From: Desmonostoc muscorum FACHB-395
GTDB lineage: Bacteria; Cyanobacteriota; Cyanobacteriia; Cyanobacteriales; Nostocaceae
Assembly (NCBI RefSeq): GCF_014698035.1
Contig: NZ_JACJSF010000075.1
Coordinates: 1 to 37,802, forward strand
Length of the DNA: 37,802 bases
Direction of reading: 5' to 3'
In this document: positions 14,411 to 23,446 of the stretch, piece after piece
How the letters are laid out: each line of letters begins with the position of its first letter
Numbering within the stretch: the first letter of the stretch is position 1
Notes under the pieces: generated by a model
Seen by the model: the letters and a program-made list of their open reading frames with translations, nothing else
What the model was told of the DNA's origin: nothing
Databases searched by the model: none
Position numbers and translations under genes: made by a program

Positions 14411-17293
14411 ATGCTAGAGTCAGAAAAACTTATCCAGATAGTACAAGCTTGGTTAGGCTACATCAGGTTAGAAGAACTGACTCAAGCCGAGGTCGAGCGT
14501 TCTTCAGATATTTATTCAAAAGTAGTAGATAAGGGAGTGCAGCTTGTTGGCAACAAGCTACTGTTAGATAACGAAGTATTTACGCAATTCCAGCAACAGC
14601 AGCAAGCAGCCAAAAGAGGTAACAAAAATGATGTTCAGATGGCTGTTGCTTTCCCACAAATCTATATAATCAACGGCAAGGGCAAAGAGCAAAAGCTGAA
14701 ATACCTGCCTTTATTCACAATTGATATTTCACCCATCTTTAAAGGTAATTACCGCAAAACGGGTTGGGACTTGACCGAATACGAGTTTCAGCCAGTGGTT
14801 GTTAATTTGATGCGGCTGTACGGGCTAGAGGAGGAGCAAGCCGAATCACTGATTGTTGCTTCAGGAATTGGAAAATTTTTAGAAGACACATTTAAAGGGA
14901 GATTCCCAACGCTTCGAGACTTTCTTGAATTGGTAGACTTACCCGAAGGAAAATACAAAACCTCTCGACAACCTTATTTGCTACGCTGCGACTTTACACC
15001 CTATAACGCCTTACTTAAGCAAGACATACAAGAAATATTCAAGGAGCTTCAACAACCTGACTGTAATAGCGAATGGCTAACTGAAACTCACCCAGCTATG
15101 CAGTACCTTTGTGGTCAGCCACAATCACCTAGACATGAGGTGATGTTCTGGGGAGCTTTCCCGGATCATGCGCCTGATGAATTTCAAGCGTCTGTCTTGA
15201 AACACGCCCAAGAGAACTTACTAACTGCTGTTTGTGGGCCACCGGGAACTGGAAAAACGGAGGTGTTTCTGCACCTTATAGCACAGCAAATAGTAAATCG
15301 GGCGTTACGAATTGTTCACGGTGAAGATGATGCAAATAATTTAATATTCTTTGTCGGGGCTAATAACAGCACCGTTAAAAAATTCCAACAACGACTGGCT
15401 ATAGATTCTCCTGCTCAACAGTTTTATCTTCCTGGCGGCAACCAAACTAATATCCGTAAGGAAACCTTACCCAAACTGCAATCAACCCAAGATTGGCTGC
15501 GTAATACTGAATTTAACCTAGATTCTTGGCAACAAGCCAAACTCGAATTACTCCAAGCAGAAAGTGGAATTCAGCAACTTATAGAGCAAGACCGCTTTAA
15601 TACTGCTCAAAAAGTTATTGACATTGAACGGCGATCGCAACTGGATGTAGAAATACAATTACTTAATAACGATATTGCTGCCAAGTCTTCCGAGTTACAA
15701 GCCCTAACTGAACAGCTATCAAGTTTATCTGATTATGCAAATTTTCCCCTTGATGCTTACCAGCAAATACGAGAAGCGTTATCCCAGGCAGAACGAGAAC
15801 TACCAAAAGAGTCTGACTCCATCACAAAACGCACTTTAGACTGGCTTAATGTTACTAACGACCAGCGAATATTTAAGCGACTGGCAAATCGAATCAACGC
15901 TGCTGTGTTAAACACCTTGGCGACAGGGCATCCTTTTCAGACCCCCCTTGACCACCCTAGTTTAACCGCAGCCCAGGCAGAGGTGAACCAAAAACTAGAT
16001 TTCTCACAACAATGGCAGAATCTTCACCAAAAAGTCACTGAAGTTCAAACCCAGCTAACAGCTTTTAATAATGAATTAGAGTTAAAACAAGCAGAACATC
16101 AACTTTTCCAAAAACAACTTGAAAGTTACCCCCAAGGGGATTTCTACAGTCGTTTTTACAGTGACTATCACCAATTACAGCTAGAACTGTTTCAACGTGC
16201 CTGGGCGTTTCTCTTGCAAGAAACTCTCCGACGCAAGGATAGCGTTATGAGGGCATTAGAAACTTACGGCAGCGTATTAGCAGGGGATGGAGAGGCATTA
16301 CTAAAACTGTCAACTGATAGTGATGCCATCTACCGTGACTTGAGCTTGATTTTCCCTGTTATTACCTCCACCCTCCAATCAATGCGTAATATGTCGCCAA
16401 TTATTCAGCCCAATATCATCAAGCTGGCATTGGTGGATGAAGCCGGGACAACTCTTATACATCAATTGTTTCCTTTGCTGGTGCGATCACAACAGGCAGT
16501 AGTAGCAGGCGACCCCCAACAAATTGAGCCAATCGTTAACATGAGCGACGATAGCATCAAACAATATCTGAAAACTGCCTTTCTGGATCGGGGCATGGGC
16601 AATGAAGACTACTATCGCTATGCCCCCACCGCCAAATACACAGCTACGGCTTATCATCGTGCTGCTGGTGCTAGTGGTACAGAAGGCGACTTAGGCAACG
16701 GCATTATCCTCTCTAATCATTACCGTTGCACCCCACCCATTATTCAGTTTTGCAGCCCCAACTATCCCGGTGGTCTACAAATCCTTTCAGATTATACCGA
16801 GGAAGCAACAGTCAAGCACCTGCTGGCTTACCATGTCGAGGGAAGCCACACCCATAATACCAATCCAGAAGAAATTGATGCTGTAGAAACTATAATTGCG
16901 TCCTTGCTAAAACATGGGTACTCTACTAACTCAGATGACAACTCAAAAACAATTGGGGTGATGTCGCCGTTTTCGCAGCAAGCTAACGCGCTCAAGTATC
17001 GGCTCTCTAATCGGTGGCGAAACTTTTCTTGGGATGATATTGGCACAGTTCACACCTTTCAAGGAGGAGAAAAAGCAGCCATCATCTTTTCTCCTTACCA
17101 GTGTCACCAAGAGCATAGTTTTTGGTTCCTCAACCGCAAACCCAATTTACTGAATACCGCCGTTAGTAGGGCAAGGGAATTGTTTATTTTGGTGGGCAAT
17201 CTCAGGGAACTAGAATTAGCTGGCGGTGAAACCAAGCGGTTAGTTGAACATATTCGGCAACATGGAGAGATTCGCACTCTTCATGAGCCTTGA
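14411..17293 (+). CDS. Superfamily 1 helicase, Upf1/Dna2-like
   Basis: 960 residues. All main SF1 motifs are readable. Walker A is GPPGTGKTEV (about 275-284), motif II is LVDEAGTT (about 674-681), and motif III is VVAGDPQQIEP. Later motifs are LSNHYRCTPPII, a VMSPFSQQ segment, GTVHTFQGGEK (about 877-887) and NTAVSRAREL (about 914-923). The DEAG box and QGGE motif place it with the Upf1/Dna2/IGHMBP2 group (SF1B), acting on DNA or RNA 5'-3'. Between Walker A and motif II are about 300 mostly coiled-coil residues. The first 250 residues are unrecognised. No nuclease or phospholipase partner lies next to it, so a known defence system cannot be named. It is a single-gene unit. Confidence 0.88.
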   Translation: MLESEKLIQIVQAWLGYIRLEELTQAEVERSSDIYSKVVDKGVQLVGNKLLLDNEVFTQFQQQQQAAKRGNKNDVQMAVAFPQIYIINGKGKEQKLKYLPLFTIDISPIFKGNYRKTGWDLTEYEFQPVVVNLMRLYGLEEEQAESLIVASGIGKFLEDTFKGRFPTLRDFLELVDLPEGKYKTSRQPYLLRCDFTPYNALLKQDIQEIFKELQQPDCNSEWLTETHPAMQYLCGQPQSPRHEVMFWGAFPDHAPDEFQASVLKHAQENLLTAVCGPPGTGKTEVFLHLIAQQIVNRALRIVHGEDDANNLIFFVGANNSTVKKFQQRLAIDSPAQQFYLPGGNQTNIRKETLPKLQSTQDWLRNTEFNLDSWQQAKLELLQAESGIQQLIEQDRFNTAQKVIDIERRSQLDVEIQLLNNDIAAKSSELQALTEQLSSLSDYANFPLDAYQQIREALSQAERELPKESDSITKRTLDWLNVTNDQRIFKRLANRINAAVLNTLATGHPFQTPLDHPSLTAAQAEVNQKLDFSQQWQNLHQKVTEVQTQLTAFNNELELKQAEHQLFQKQLESYPQGDFYSRFYSDYHQLQLELFQRAWAFLLQETLRRKDSVMRALETYGSVLAGDGEALLKLSTDSDAIYRDLSLIFPVITSTLQSMRNMSPIIQPNIIKLALVDEAGTTLIHQLFPLLVRSQQAVVAGDPQQIEPIVNMSDDSIKQYLKTAFLDRGMGNEDYYRYAPTAKYTATAYHRAAGASGTEGDLGNGIILSNHYRCTPPIIQFCSPNYPGGLQILSDYTEEATVKHLLAYHVEGSHTHNTNPEEIDAVETIIASLLKHGYSTNSDDNSKTIGVMSPFSQQANALKYRLSNRWRNFSWDDIGTVHTFQGGEKAAIIFSPYQCHQEHSFWFLNRKPNLLNTAVSRARELFILVGNLRELELAGGETKRLVEHIRQHGEIRTLHEP

Positions 17294-17308
17294 ATGTATG
17301 GCATGGCA

Positions 17309-17452
17309 TCAGCAGGTTAAGCTTGCTTGGGGGTCTAGGTCGATGAGGAGAACACGATGTTTTCGTCGCGCTAGGTGGTATCCCAGGTTAGGGGTTAGTG
17401 TCGATTTGGCGACACCACCCGCTTGGTTAAAAAGGGCGATAATGCGGCAAAG
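17309..17452 (-). pseudogene. N-terminal fragment of a second ParA
   Basis: The minus strand reads CRIIALFNQAGGVAKSTLT, then PNLGYHLARRKHRVLLID and LDPQASLTC, then stop. This matches the first 45 residues of the ParA at 11636, including the Ala-substituted Walker A. It lacks a start codon at the right place and everything after the A' motif. It is a scar of a lost partition locus or of recombination, lodged between the convergent 3' ends of the helicase and the gene at 17505. Confidence 0.8.
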
Positions 17453-17504
17453 AGGGTCAGAAGTTGACACTGGCATTATTCCTAGAAGATACGTTAACGT
17501 TTGG

Positions 17505-19184
17505 TCAACTTGCTCCCTCTGCTGGTGGCGGCGTTTCCCTTTCAGGCGCAACATTAGAACCATCCCAAACTGCTCTTTGCCCATCGGCATTAATAATGGT
17601 GATTTTCACTTTTCCTTTTTCGTAAGATTGAGAAAATTTTTCTATCCAAGTATTATCCGTAGACCCTTGAATATTTTGCAAATTCACCTTCAGTCTTCTG
17701 CAAAACTCCATAGGAGCATTAGGATCAAGCTTTATTGTAACTATATCGTCCTTTCTTATTTCAACTAGCTCATCCTCATCCTTATCTAAATCTAAGTATG
17801 ACATTTGAACTATTACCCCAGTATCTTTAATTTGGGTATTGAATTCTTCATGGGAGTTTTTTAAAATCTTCCCACCTAAAGAAAAGTGGGCACCAGCAAT
17901 GGTAATTGATTTAATAAATGGTTTCCCATCTTCTGGTTCACGCAACACTTGACTTATATTCGGCCCTGCTTTACGAACAGCTTTACCACTAATGTAACCA
18001 CCAGCGCTAATTCCCATAAGTGTTAAAAGTTCAGTAGGGATTTCTGGTAAAGAAGAAGCTGTTGCATAAGTTCTTAACAAAATAAAGATAAAAGCAATAC
18101 CAATAATGATGTTCCAAAGTACTTGCTGTACACGTTCGAGAGCTAATACACCACCATGTAAAATCAAATCTGACCACGCAGGATGTACTTCTCCAGATCC
18201 CTTACTGCCACGAATTTCAGATGTTACTTGTGCTGTAATTAGAGTGACTAAACTGATCAAGAAGGTATAGCCAAATCCTGACAATGAAGTAAATTCCCAC
18301 ACGTTTTGAATTGATCCGCGTGCGGTAAAAAGAAATAAATAGCCAAAAATGATAATAGTCAGCCACCAAACAAATTGGGTACGCGCCAAACTAAATGTGT
18401 TTGTTTCGCTATCTATAATAACCTGTTCTAATAGATTGAGTTGTCTTCTGTTGATGCGTGAAGATTTCAGAAAACCAGTTTCTTGTCTATCTTTTGCCAG
18501 TATATAAACGATCCACAAAAGTAATCCCGTCATAAATGCTGTAACTGATAACAAAAATAACGTTGTTGAAAGGCTGATAGGGCGTATCACATCTACTTTA
18601 AGTTTGCCGTCACTGACTACTTGCTGATCAACATCAGTTGCATTACCTCCCACTTCAACAATTACAGGGTGTCTTCCTCTACTTAATTTTGTGATTTCAT
18701 CTTGAGAAAAGGTTGCAAAAATTGCCTTTCTATCTTCTGTAACTGTTGTTGCTTTAGCAGTAGCAATATGTGGATATTCACCAATTTTTATCTGTATTGG
18801 AAATTTATTTTCAGAATTGCTTGGCGTAGGAAAGTTCTCTCCCCTTACAACTACATTTACCTTAAACTCGTCCTTATTTTCATATTTATTAGGCAAAAAC
18901 GAAAACGACTGAGGTATATTAATATTAATCTCTTGAGGACTGATACTTTTAATAGAAGTAACCGCAGATATAGTGGTATCGGCACTGCTACTTTGTTGAT
19001 TAGTTATACTATTATTTGTCTGACTGATGCTCTTAGTTGGCTGGTTAGATCTGTCAGCTTGTTGCGCTTTAGTTATACCTACTGAAGTAAACAGTAAAAA
19101 CCACACTAAGGTAAGGGATAACAGAGGGTAAAAATATCTTTTACTAATCCGTTTCTTAAATAAATCGTTAAAATTATTCTTCAC
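17505..19184 (-). CDS. Exported multi-domain membrane protein with possible IPT/TIG-like ends
   Basis: 559 residues of unknown function. Residues 1-41 form a signal peptide or anchor (YPLLSLTLVWFLLFTSVG, AQQA). Then follow a Ser/Thr/Gln linker and a beta-sandwich-like domain (about 75-200). Four membrane segments come next (around 215-235, 272-292, 300-318, 350-372), and a fifth glycine-rich one (ELLTLMGISAGGYISGKA). The C-terminal 150 residues look like an IPT/TIG-type beta domain (SITIAGAHFSLGGKIL) ending in a Pro/Glu tail. The gene stands alone; the ParA fragment lies downstream. I do not recognise a named family. Confidence 0.72.
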   Translation of the reverse strand: MKNNFNDLFKKRISKRYFYPLLSLTLVWFLLFTSVGITKAQQADRSNQPTKSISQTNNSITNQQSSSADTTISAVTSIKSISPQEININIPQSFSFLPNKYENKDEFKVNVVVRGENFPTPSNSENKFPIQIKIGEYPHIATAKATTVTEDRKAIFATFSQDEITKLSRGRHPVIVEVGGNATDVDQQVVSDGKLKVDVIRPISLSTTLFLLSVTAFMTGLLLWIVYILAKDRQETGFLKSSRINRRQLNLLEQVIIDSETNTFSLARTQFVWWLTIIIFGYLFLFTARGSIQNVWEFTSLSGFGYTFLISLVTLITAQVTSEIRGSKGSGEVHPAWSDLILHGGVLALERVQQVLWNIIIGIAFIFILLRTYATASSLPEIPTELLTLMGISAGGYISGKAVRKAGPNISQVLREPEDGKPFIKSITIAGAHFSLGGKILKNSHEEFNTQIKDTGVIVQMSYLDLDKDEDELVEIRKDDIVTIKLDPNAPMEFCRRLKVNLQNIQGSTDNTWIEKFSQSYEKGKVKITIINADGQRAVWDGSNVAPERETPPPAEGAS

Positions 19185-19315
19185 AAAGCGTATACCTTTA
19201 GTTATTTTTACCGTGAAGCAAATAAATATAGTTCAGGATCTTTTTCAGTAAGTTGAGCTAAAGCAAGTTCATTACTGCTCATAAGCGTGTTTTTACATAT
19301 ATCATTATTTTTTTT

Positions 19316-19588
19316 ATGACTATGTGGAATTCACACAAATATTTAACAAACTCTGTCACAATGTTTTGGCACGGTGATGCCATAAATAAAAAACTCCCTA
19401 TTGGCAGTGGCGCAATTGAGAGTTTAATCCGCCAGGTTGTCAATTTAAGAATCAAGGGTAATAGTAAATTTTGGTTGAAAGAAAATGCAGAAATTATGTT
19501 ACATCTGCGTTGTCAATGGATAGCTAAAAGTTGGGATAAGTTTTGTGCTTCCATCTTTAATTCCTTTATCAAACCAGAAACTGCTTGA
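19316..19588 (+). pseudogene. C-terminal fragment of an ISKra4-type transposase
   Basis: 90 codons encoding LPIGSGAIESLIRQVVNLRI, then KGNSKFWLKENAEIMLHLR, the conserved end of ISKra4-family transposases, which are normally about 400-500 residues. The first 300 or more residues are missing, and no terminal inverted repeats are seen nearby. The 263 bases that follow to 19851 are noncoding and carry a HIP1 site near 19793. It is a dead insertion-sequence remnant that marks past rearrangement. Confidence 0.75.
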
Positions 19589-19851
19589 TAAATTTTATAC
19601 TTTACTTCTACTCTCAAGTTATTATTGGGTTTAATTAACACTAAGTATAAAAGACTGATTGTAGATATTTTTGGTAACAATGGTCAAATGACTTGCTATT
19701 AATCTTTTTGAGATATCTCATCAAGATGAATTCTCACGGCTATCAGCATATAGTTAGTAAATAAAGTTACTTTTTACTTAGATTTGATTTTTGCGATCGC
19801 TTGTTTTTTACCGGATCTGACAAAACCGCATTGCTCCCGAGCTAAGTTTTG

Positions 19852-20040
19852 TTATCTGTCCGGACACCGTACAAAGGAAACATTGCGATCTGGATTCTGG
19901 CCAGGGCAGCGCCCTCCTCCATAGCTACGTTCGCTACTAGGACTAGAACTCTCTGTTGATACATTTGGAATATTTGAGGAACAGCCGATCACGCTGAATG
20001 CTAAACTGGTGCTGATGAGGAACAAAAGGGAACGTTTCAT
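19852..20040 (-). CDS. Small lipoprotein
   Basis: 62 residues with a lipoprotein signal: MKRS start, hydrophobic core, and lipobox SVIGC giving a lipidated Cys at position 20. The mature part is short and polar, with Ser runs, then YGGGRCPGQNPDRN and a second late Cys. It lies 23 bases after the TPR gene on the same strand, so it is probably co-transcribed with it. No function can be named. It would sit at the inner or outer membrane. Confidence 0.7.
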   Translation of the reverse strand: MKRSLLFLISTSLAFSVIGCSSNIPNVSTESSSPSSERSYGGGRCPGQNPDRNVSFVRCPDR

Positions 20041-20063
20041 AAAGGATACATATTAGAAGCAGG

Positions 20064-21602
20064 TTATTTTTTGTCTTCTGATAAACTTTCTTTTTTTTCT
20101 AAACAGGGCTTCTTCAGGAAGTCTGGTTTCAAGCATTTCTGGGCTTGGTCTTTCCACTGATCTTCATCAGATGGAAAATGAACTTCTCTTAAATCCCTCT
20201 TGTATACCTTCAACTCTCCCTCGGTGGATTCCAGACAAATCTTCCACATATCGCGTGCTTTTCGCTTTTGGTTCTGTGCTTCTAGAGTTTGCGCGATTAA
20301 GCAGTGAGCAGCTGCGCGTGTAGGATTGATTTTTAACGCCTGTTGAAGGACATCTTGCGCTTCTTGATACCGCTCTTGTTTTAGCCGTGCCCAACCCAAA
20401 TTTTTGTGCAGGTTATACTCCACATTTTTATCGACGCCCTTGTCATTGTCACCTACTTTAATTCCCTGGCTTAGAATCGAAACCGCACTAGCATATTTTT
20501 TGTCTAAGATTTCTAGACGACCTAGATTATTATAGGCATGGGTAACACCATTCTGAGCAGCAAGCAGGTACTGAGGACGGGCTTTGTCTAGACTTTGGAT
20601 TGATTCATATAACTGTCCCAGATTGTAGTGAGCATCAGCATTGTCTGGGTCAAGCGCTATGGCGCGATTAAAATTACTCTCAGCAGTGGCAAGATATGTA
20701 ACTTTAAACTGATGATTGTCATCCTGTCCTTGTCGTAGTTTCAAAGCGTCCGTCCCAGCTTGATTATAATTTTTGGATAAGCTAGGCAACATGGCATAGG
20801 AAAAGGATAATGTGGCAAGAATTCCAACGGCAATGCCACAGCGAACTTCCTGTTGCCAGTGCTTCGCAAGTCCCATACTTTCTAACCTTTCTTCGATCTT
20901 TCCCTGCCACATCGTTGTCAGTGATCCTTGTATTCCGATTAGACTAATGACGCTTTGTATGGCAACGGCGATCGTGCCCATCCAATCGGTACCTCCGACA
21001 AAAAAACGGGGAACGAGATTTGTGAATAACCCTAACGATATGGTGAAGAGCAGGAGAGATAGCCCATTCCATATCCAGTCAAATTGATCCTGAAGATGGG
21101 TGGGAGTGTGAAAGAACCACCACCAAAACTGCGGCTGGGGCTTCAGTAACTTCCGCCATCTTTCTAAGTCTCCATACTGAGCAATTAGTTCTCCTAATTG
21201 TTCTAGCTCACCGTCCAACTGACTGATCTGCTTAATTGTTTGCAAACTCGTTGATCCATCACTCATCAACAGCGTTTGTAGATTTCCACGGGCGATTAAG
21301 ACTATCAGAATGCAATCTTTTAGAGTCTCTAGTTCAGTTGTTTGATCTGATGGTATCGTCTTTGGGTGACTCTGGTTTGTATGCTCTTGCCGACCCTGGT
21401 AGAAAAACCAAAGATTGAAGAGATGCTGAACAATACCAGTGTGTAAACTTGAATGCGAAGCGAGCTTGTTCTCAATGAGTTTTTTTAACTCTTTCAACGC
21501 TGTTTCATAGTATGTGATCGCTTGTTCCAATCGACCTAACTGAGTTTCCATAAGAACAATTTTGATGGGAGTAACTGGGGATTGGGACGACATGAGAGTC
21601 AT
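20064..21602 (-). CDS. Membrane protein with C-terminal TPR repeats
   Basis: 512 residues. The N-terminal 170 are helical (GRLEQAITYYETALKELKKL and others). Two membrane segments with a short loop follow at about 185-240 (LSLLLFTISLGLFTNLVP; IAVAIQSVISLIG), and a third hydrophobic stretch at about 263-280. From about 300 to 450 there are TPR units: NFNRAIALDPDNADAHYNLG, a YASAVSILSQGI unit and YQEAQDVLQQALKINPTRAA. TPR domains are protein-binding scaffolds. Together with the lipoprotein downstream it suggests an envelope complex. The specific role is unknown. Confidence 0.8.
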   Translation of the reverse strand: MTLMSSQSPVTPIKIVLMETQLGRLEQAITYYETALKELKKLIENKLASHSSLHTGIVQHLFNLWFFYQGRQEHTNQSHPKTIPSDQTTELETLKDCILIVLIARGNLQTLLMSDGSTSLQTIKQISQLDGELEQLGELIAQYGDLERWRKLLKPQPQFWWWFFHTPTHLQDQFDWIWNGLSLLLFTISLGLFTNLVPRFFVGGTDWMGTIAVAIQSVISLIGIQGSLTTMWQGKIEERLESMGLAKHWQQEVRCGIAVGILATLSFSYAMLPSLSKNYNQAGTDALKLRQGQDDNHQFKVTYLATAESNFNRAIALDPDNADAHYNLGQLYESIQSLDKARPQYLLAAQNGVTHAYNNLGRLEILDKKYASAVSILSQGIKVGDNDKGVDKNVEYNLHKNLGWARLKQERYQEAQDVLQQALKINPTRAAAHCLIAQTLEAQNQKRKARDMWKICLESTEGELKVYKRDLREVHFPSDEDQWKDQAQKCLKPDFLKKPCLEKKESLSEDKK

Positions 21603-21978
21603 CGTTCCAAACTGGGTGTCCGCCGAGAGGTAGAGTTGAGGGGAATGTCAGTAAACCAAAAATTTTTCCCACGAATTAATGACCAACTTTGACAAGTTTA
21701 GATGCTGGTATAGAAGATAGTATAGAATTTACAACCCAATCACCGAAACAGCCTGACGCTTCACCTCTAGATAACGTTGCAACGTCCCCAGGTCGCTGTG
21801 GTCAGAAATCTCTTGAATAGTTCAAGGGAGGTATCCCCGCGCTGGACATCTGTGTGAGGGCAGTTCGCCTATATGTAATCCATTTTTTGAACCATTAATC
21901 ACAAGAGAAAAATGGTGTTAGGAATCAATGGGTCAAAAAATAAATTCAATTGCGCCCCAGACTCTCATCTTTACTTTC
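21603..21978. other. Gap with recombinase remnant 1 and an inverted repeat
   Basis: 376 bases containing the promoter side of the TPR gene, the degenerate recombinase tail at 21729-21878, and an inverted repeat ATTTTTTGAACC (21882-21893) / GGGTCAAAAAAT (21930-21941). The inverted repeat could terminate the small gene at 21979. Confidence 0.6.
21729..21878 (-). pseudogene. Decayed 3' end of a tyrosine recombinase, remnant 1
   Basis: The minus strand reads RRTALTQMSSAGIP, then a frameshift, then QEIS..HSDLGTLQRYLEV, ending SVIGL and stop. It matches remnant 2 (22368-22553) and the end of the intact recombinase. Relative to remnant 2 it has a frameshifting insertion and a deletion of about 12 bases. 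The HxxR and Tyr parts are recognisable but cannot be translated as one protein. Confidence 0.8.
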
Positions 21979-22248
21979 TTAGCGTCCATCCGCTGGCTCA
22001 GAGCTTGGGGTTTCAACTTTAAAGTTGTCTCCCTGCTTACTCACTGAAAAGTCAGGCTCATTTTTGCTACTTTGAGCAAGTCCAGCAGCACCAGCGATCG
22101 CTGTTCCTGCAAGTCCAAGCCCCGCAGAGAATTGGGCTGCATTGTTTCCGTTTGGCGAGACTATAACAGCAACAGCAATGACTGCTCCAATAGTTGCTAT
22201 AAACATTGGGGTTATAGCTCGGATTATTTCTGGGGTGAGAGATTTCAT
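21979..22248 (-). CDS. Small membrane protein between recombinase scars
   Basis: 89 residues: MKSLTPEIIRAITPM, then a first membrane helix (FIATIGAVIAVAVIVSP) and a second glycine/alanine-rich helix (FSAGLGLAGTAIAGAAGL), with a charged, Ser/Pro-rich tail. The two-helix layout with an NGNN turn resembles many small phage- or plasmid-borne membrane proteins, including holin-like ones, but no family is recognised. It lies exactly between two direct copies of a recombinase 3' end. Confidence 0.65.
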   Translation of the reverse strand: MKSLTPEIIRAITPMFIATIGAVIAVAVIVSPNGNNAAQFSAGLGLAGTAIAGAAGLAQSSKNEPDFSVSKQGDNFKVETPSSEPADGR

Positions 22249-22367
22249 AGAGGTAAGTTATGGAATTGATTTTGTTCATGAGGTAAATACACGGCTGAAA
22301 ATTCCAATTCCAGAATCTAGAACCAATTTTTTTCTAGAAATTATGAGTATTTTTTGTGGTATGGAAT

Positions 22368-22553
22368 TTAAAACCTAATGACCGAAACAGCCTTTCGCTT
22401 CTGCTCTGGCGTGACCTCTAGATATCGCTGCAACGTCCCCAGGTCGCTGTGGCCAGATATTTCTTGAATAGTTCTCAAAGGTATCCCGGCGCTTGACATC
22501 TGCGTGAGGGCAGTTCGCCTAAACGAATGGGTGCTGGCTCCTACACCTAACAG
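22368..22553 (-). pseudogene. 3' end of a tyrosine recombinase, remnant 2
   Basis: About 60 open codons without a start: THSFRRTALTQMSSAGIPLR, then TIQEISGHSDLGTLQRYLEV, ending VSVIRF and stop. It contains the HxxR, H and Tyr catalytic positions of a tyrosine recombinase but lacks the upstream Arg and Lys part. It lies directly behind the intact recombinase gene and is related to it without being identical, so it came from a sister gene. Confidence 0.85.
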
Positions 22554-22576
22554 AGATGTTGGTATAGATCATTTTC

Positions 22577-22586
22577 CCTACATTGT
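22577..22586. repeat. CCTACATTGT repeat, downstream copy
   Basis: Identical to 23166-23175; the two copies frame the recombinase gene in direct orientation. It may be a recombination core site; ten bases are too few to be sure. Confidence 0.4.
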
Positions 22587-23156
22587 TCAAAAGTCCAAAG
22601 CAGAGATAGCGTTCTGCTTCTGCTTTTCAGTTACCCCCAGATAACGCTCCAAAGCCGCCAAAGTCCGATGCCCCGATATCTCCTGTATGTGACGTAACGG
22701 TATCCCCGCATCACTCATCCTAGTTAACGCCGTCCTCCTAAAACTGTGCGTACTCACCCCCTCAATCCCCAACCGCACACAAGTATCTCTGAGGATTTTG
22801 TCAGCACTCACCTTGTGGATATGCCCCAACCCATGCCGACCCGGAAACAAGAACTCCTTGCGGCGGTTCGGGTTGTACTCTTCCAAATACTGCTTAAGCT
22901 TGGGATGCACTTGGATTTCCCTGGTGTCTCGCTTGCCTTTGGTATTTACGCTCCGTAGCACTAACACGCCTCTGACACCGTTGCTGCCAAACACGTCTTT
23001 CACTGCCAAAGTACAGGCTTCGTTGATCCGGCAGGCAGCATAAAGACACACGCCAAACAATGCCCGATCGCGTGGGTTGACAAAGCCCTCGTTAAATAGG
23101 AGATTGATTTGATCGGGTGTGAGGATTTCTGCCCTGCCGAATCTGTTTATTTTCAT
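22587..23156 (-). CDS. Compact tyrosine recombinase (catalytic domain only)
   Basis: 189 residues, about 100 fewer than XerC/D, because the N-terminal core-binding domain is missing. The complete catalytic set is present: R43 (CRINEACTL), K73 (TKGKRD), H137 and R140 (STHSFRRTALT), H163 (ISGHRTL) and Y172 (ERYLGV). It should cut and rejoin DNA by a 3'-phosphotyrosyl intermediate. It is bordered by direct CCTACATTGT repeats, and two decayed relatives of its 3' end follow on the same strand. Possible roles are dimer resolution or integration of cassettes. Being catalytic-domain only, it may need a partner for site choice. Confidence 0.9.
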   Translation of the reverse strand: MKINRFGRAEILTPDQINLLFNEGFVNPRDRALFGVCLYAACRINEACTLAVKDVFGSNGVRGVLVLRSVNTKGKRDTREIQVHPKLKQYLEEYNPNRRKEFLFPGRHGLGHIHKVSADKILRDTCVRLGIEGVSTHSFRRTALTRMSDAGIPLRHIQEISGHRTLAALERYLGVTEKQKQNAISALDF

Positions 23157-23165
23157 AGGGTCTAG

Positions 23166-23197
23166 CCTACATTGTCTAATCGCAATAACACAATGTA
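23166..23197. repeat. Inverted repeat TACATTGT / ACAATGTA upstream of the recombinase
   Basis: TACATTGT (23168-23175) and ACAATGTA (23190-23197) with a 14-base centre, 10 bases before the recombinase start. The arrangement of two inverted 8-mers around a short centre is that of a tyrosine recombinase core site or an operator of the gene. A third copy of the half-site lies at 22579-22586. Confidence 0.55.
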
Positions 23198-23446
23198 AGT
23201 CCCCAAAAAGCCTATTGTTTCGTGGGCGACTTCAAGCCACTAGACTCAGTTAATCTCTGCTTATCAATCGCAACCGCTACAACCCGCATGATCTCGTTGG
23301 CTGATAAAATTAGCTTATGCTTGCAGCACGTTGACCAATTGCAGGTATAATCTCTGCTCTGAAGCGACCGCATTTTTATCGAAATTACTACAGATTTGAT
23401 ATTGGCTAATTTGAAAATCGCAGTTTAACAGGTAGGGGGGCGCAAG

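Noticed and set aside
14411..17293. A known helicase-based defence system (for example Mokosh-like)
   Set aside because: The helicase type is compatible, but no phospholipase D, nuclease or other partner gene or domain is visible, so the name cannot be supported.
23212..23350. Minus-strand open frame upstream of the recombinase, protein-like at its end (SANEIMRVVAVAIDKQRLTE)
   Set aside because: No start codon in a sensible place and no family. It may be a remnant of another gene but cannot be supported.
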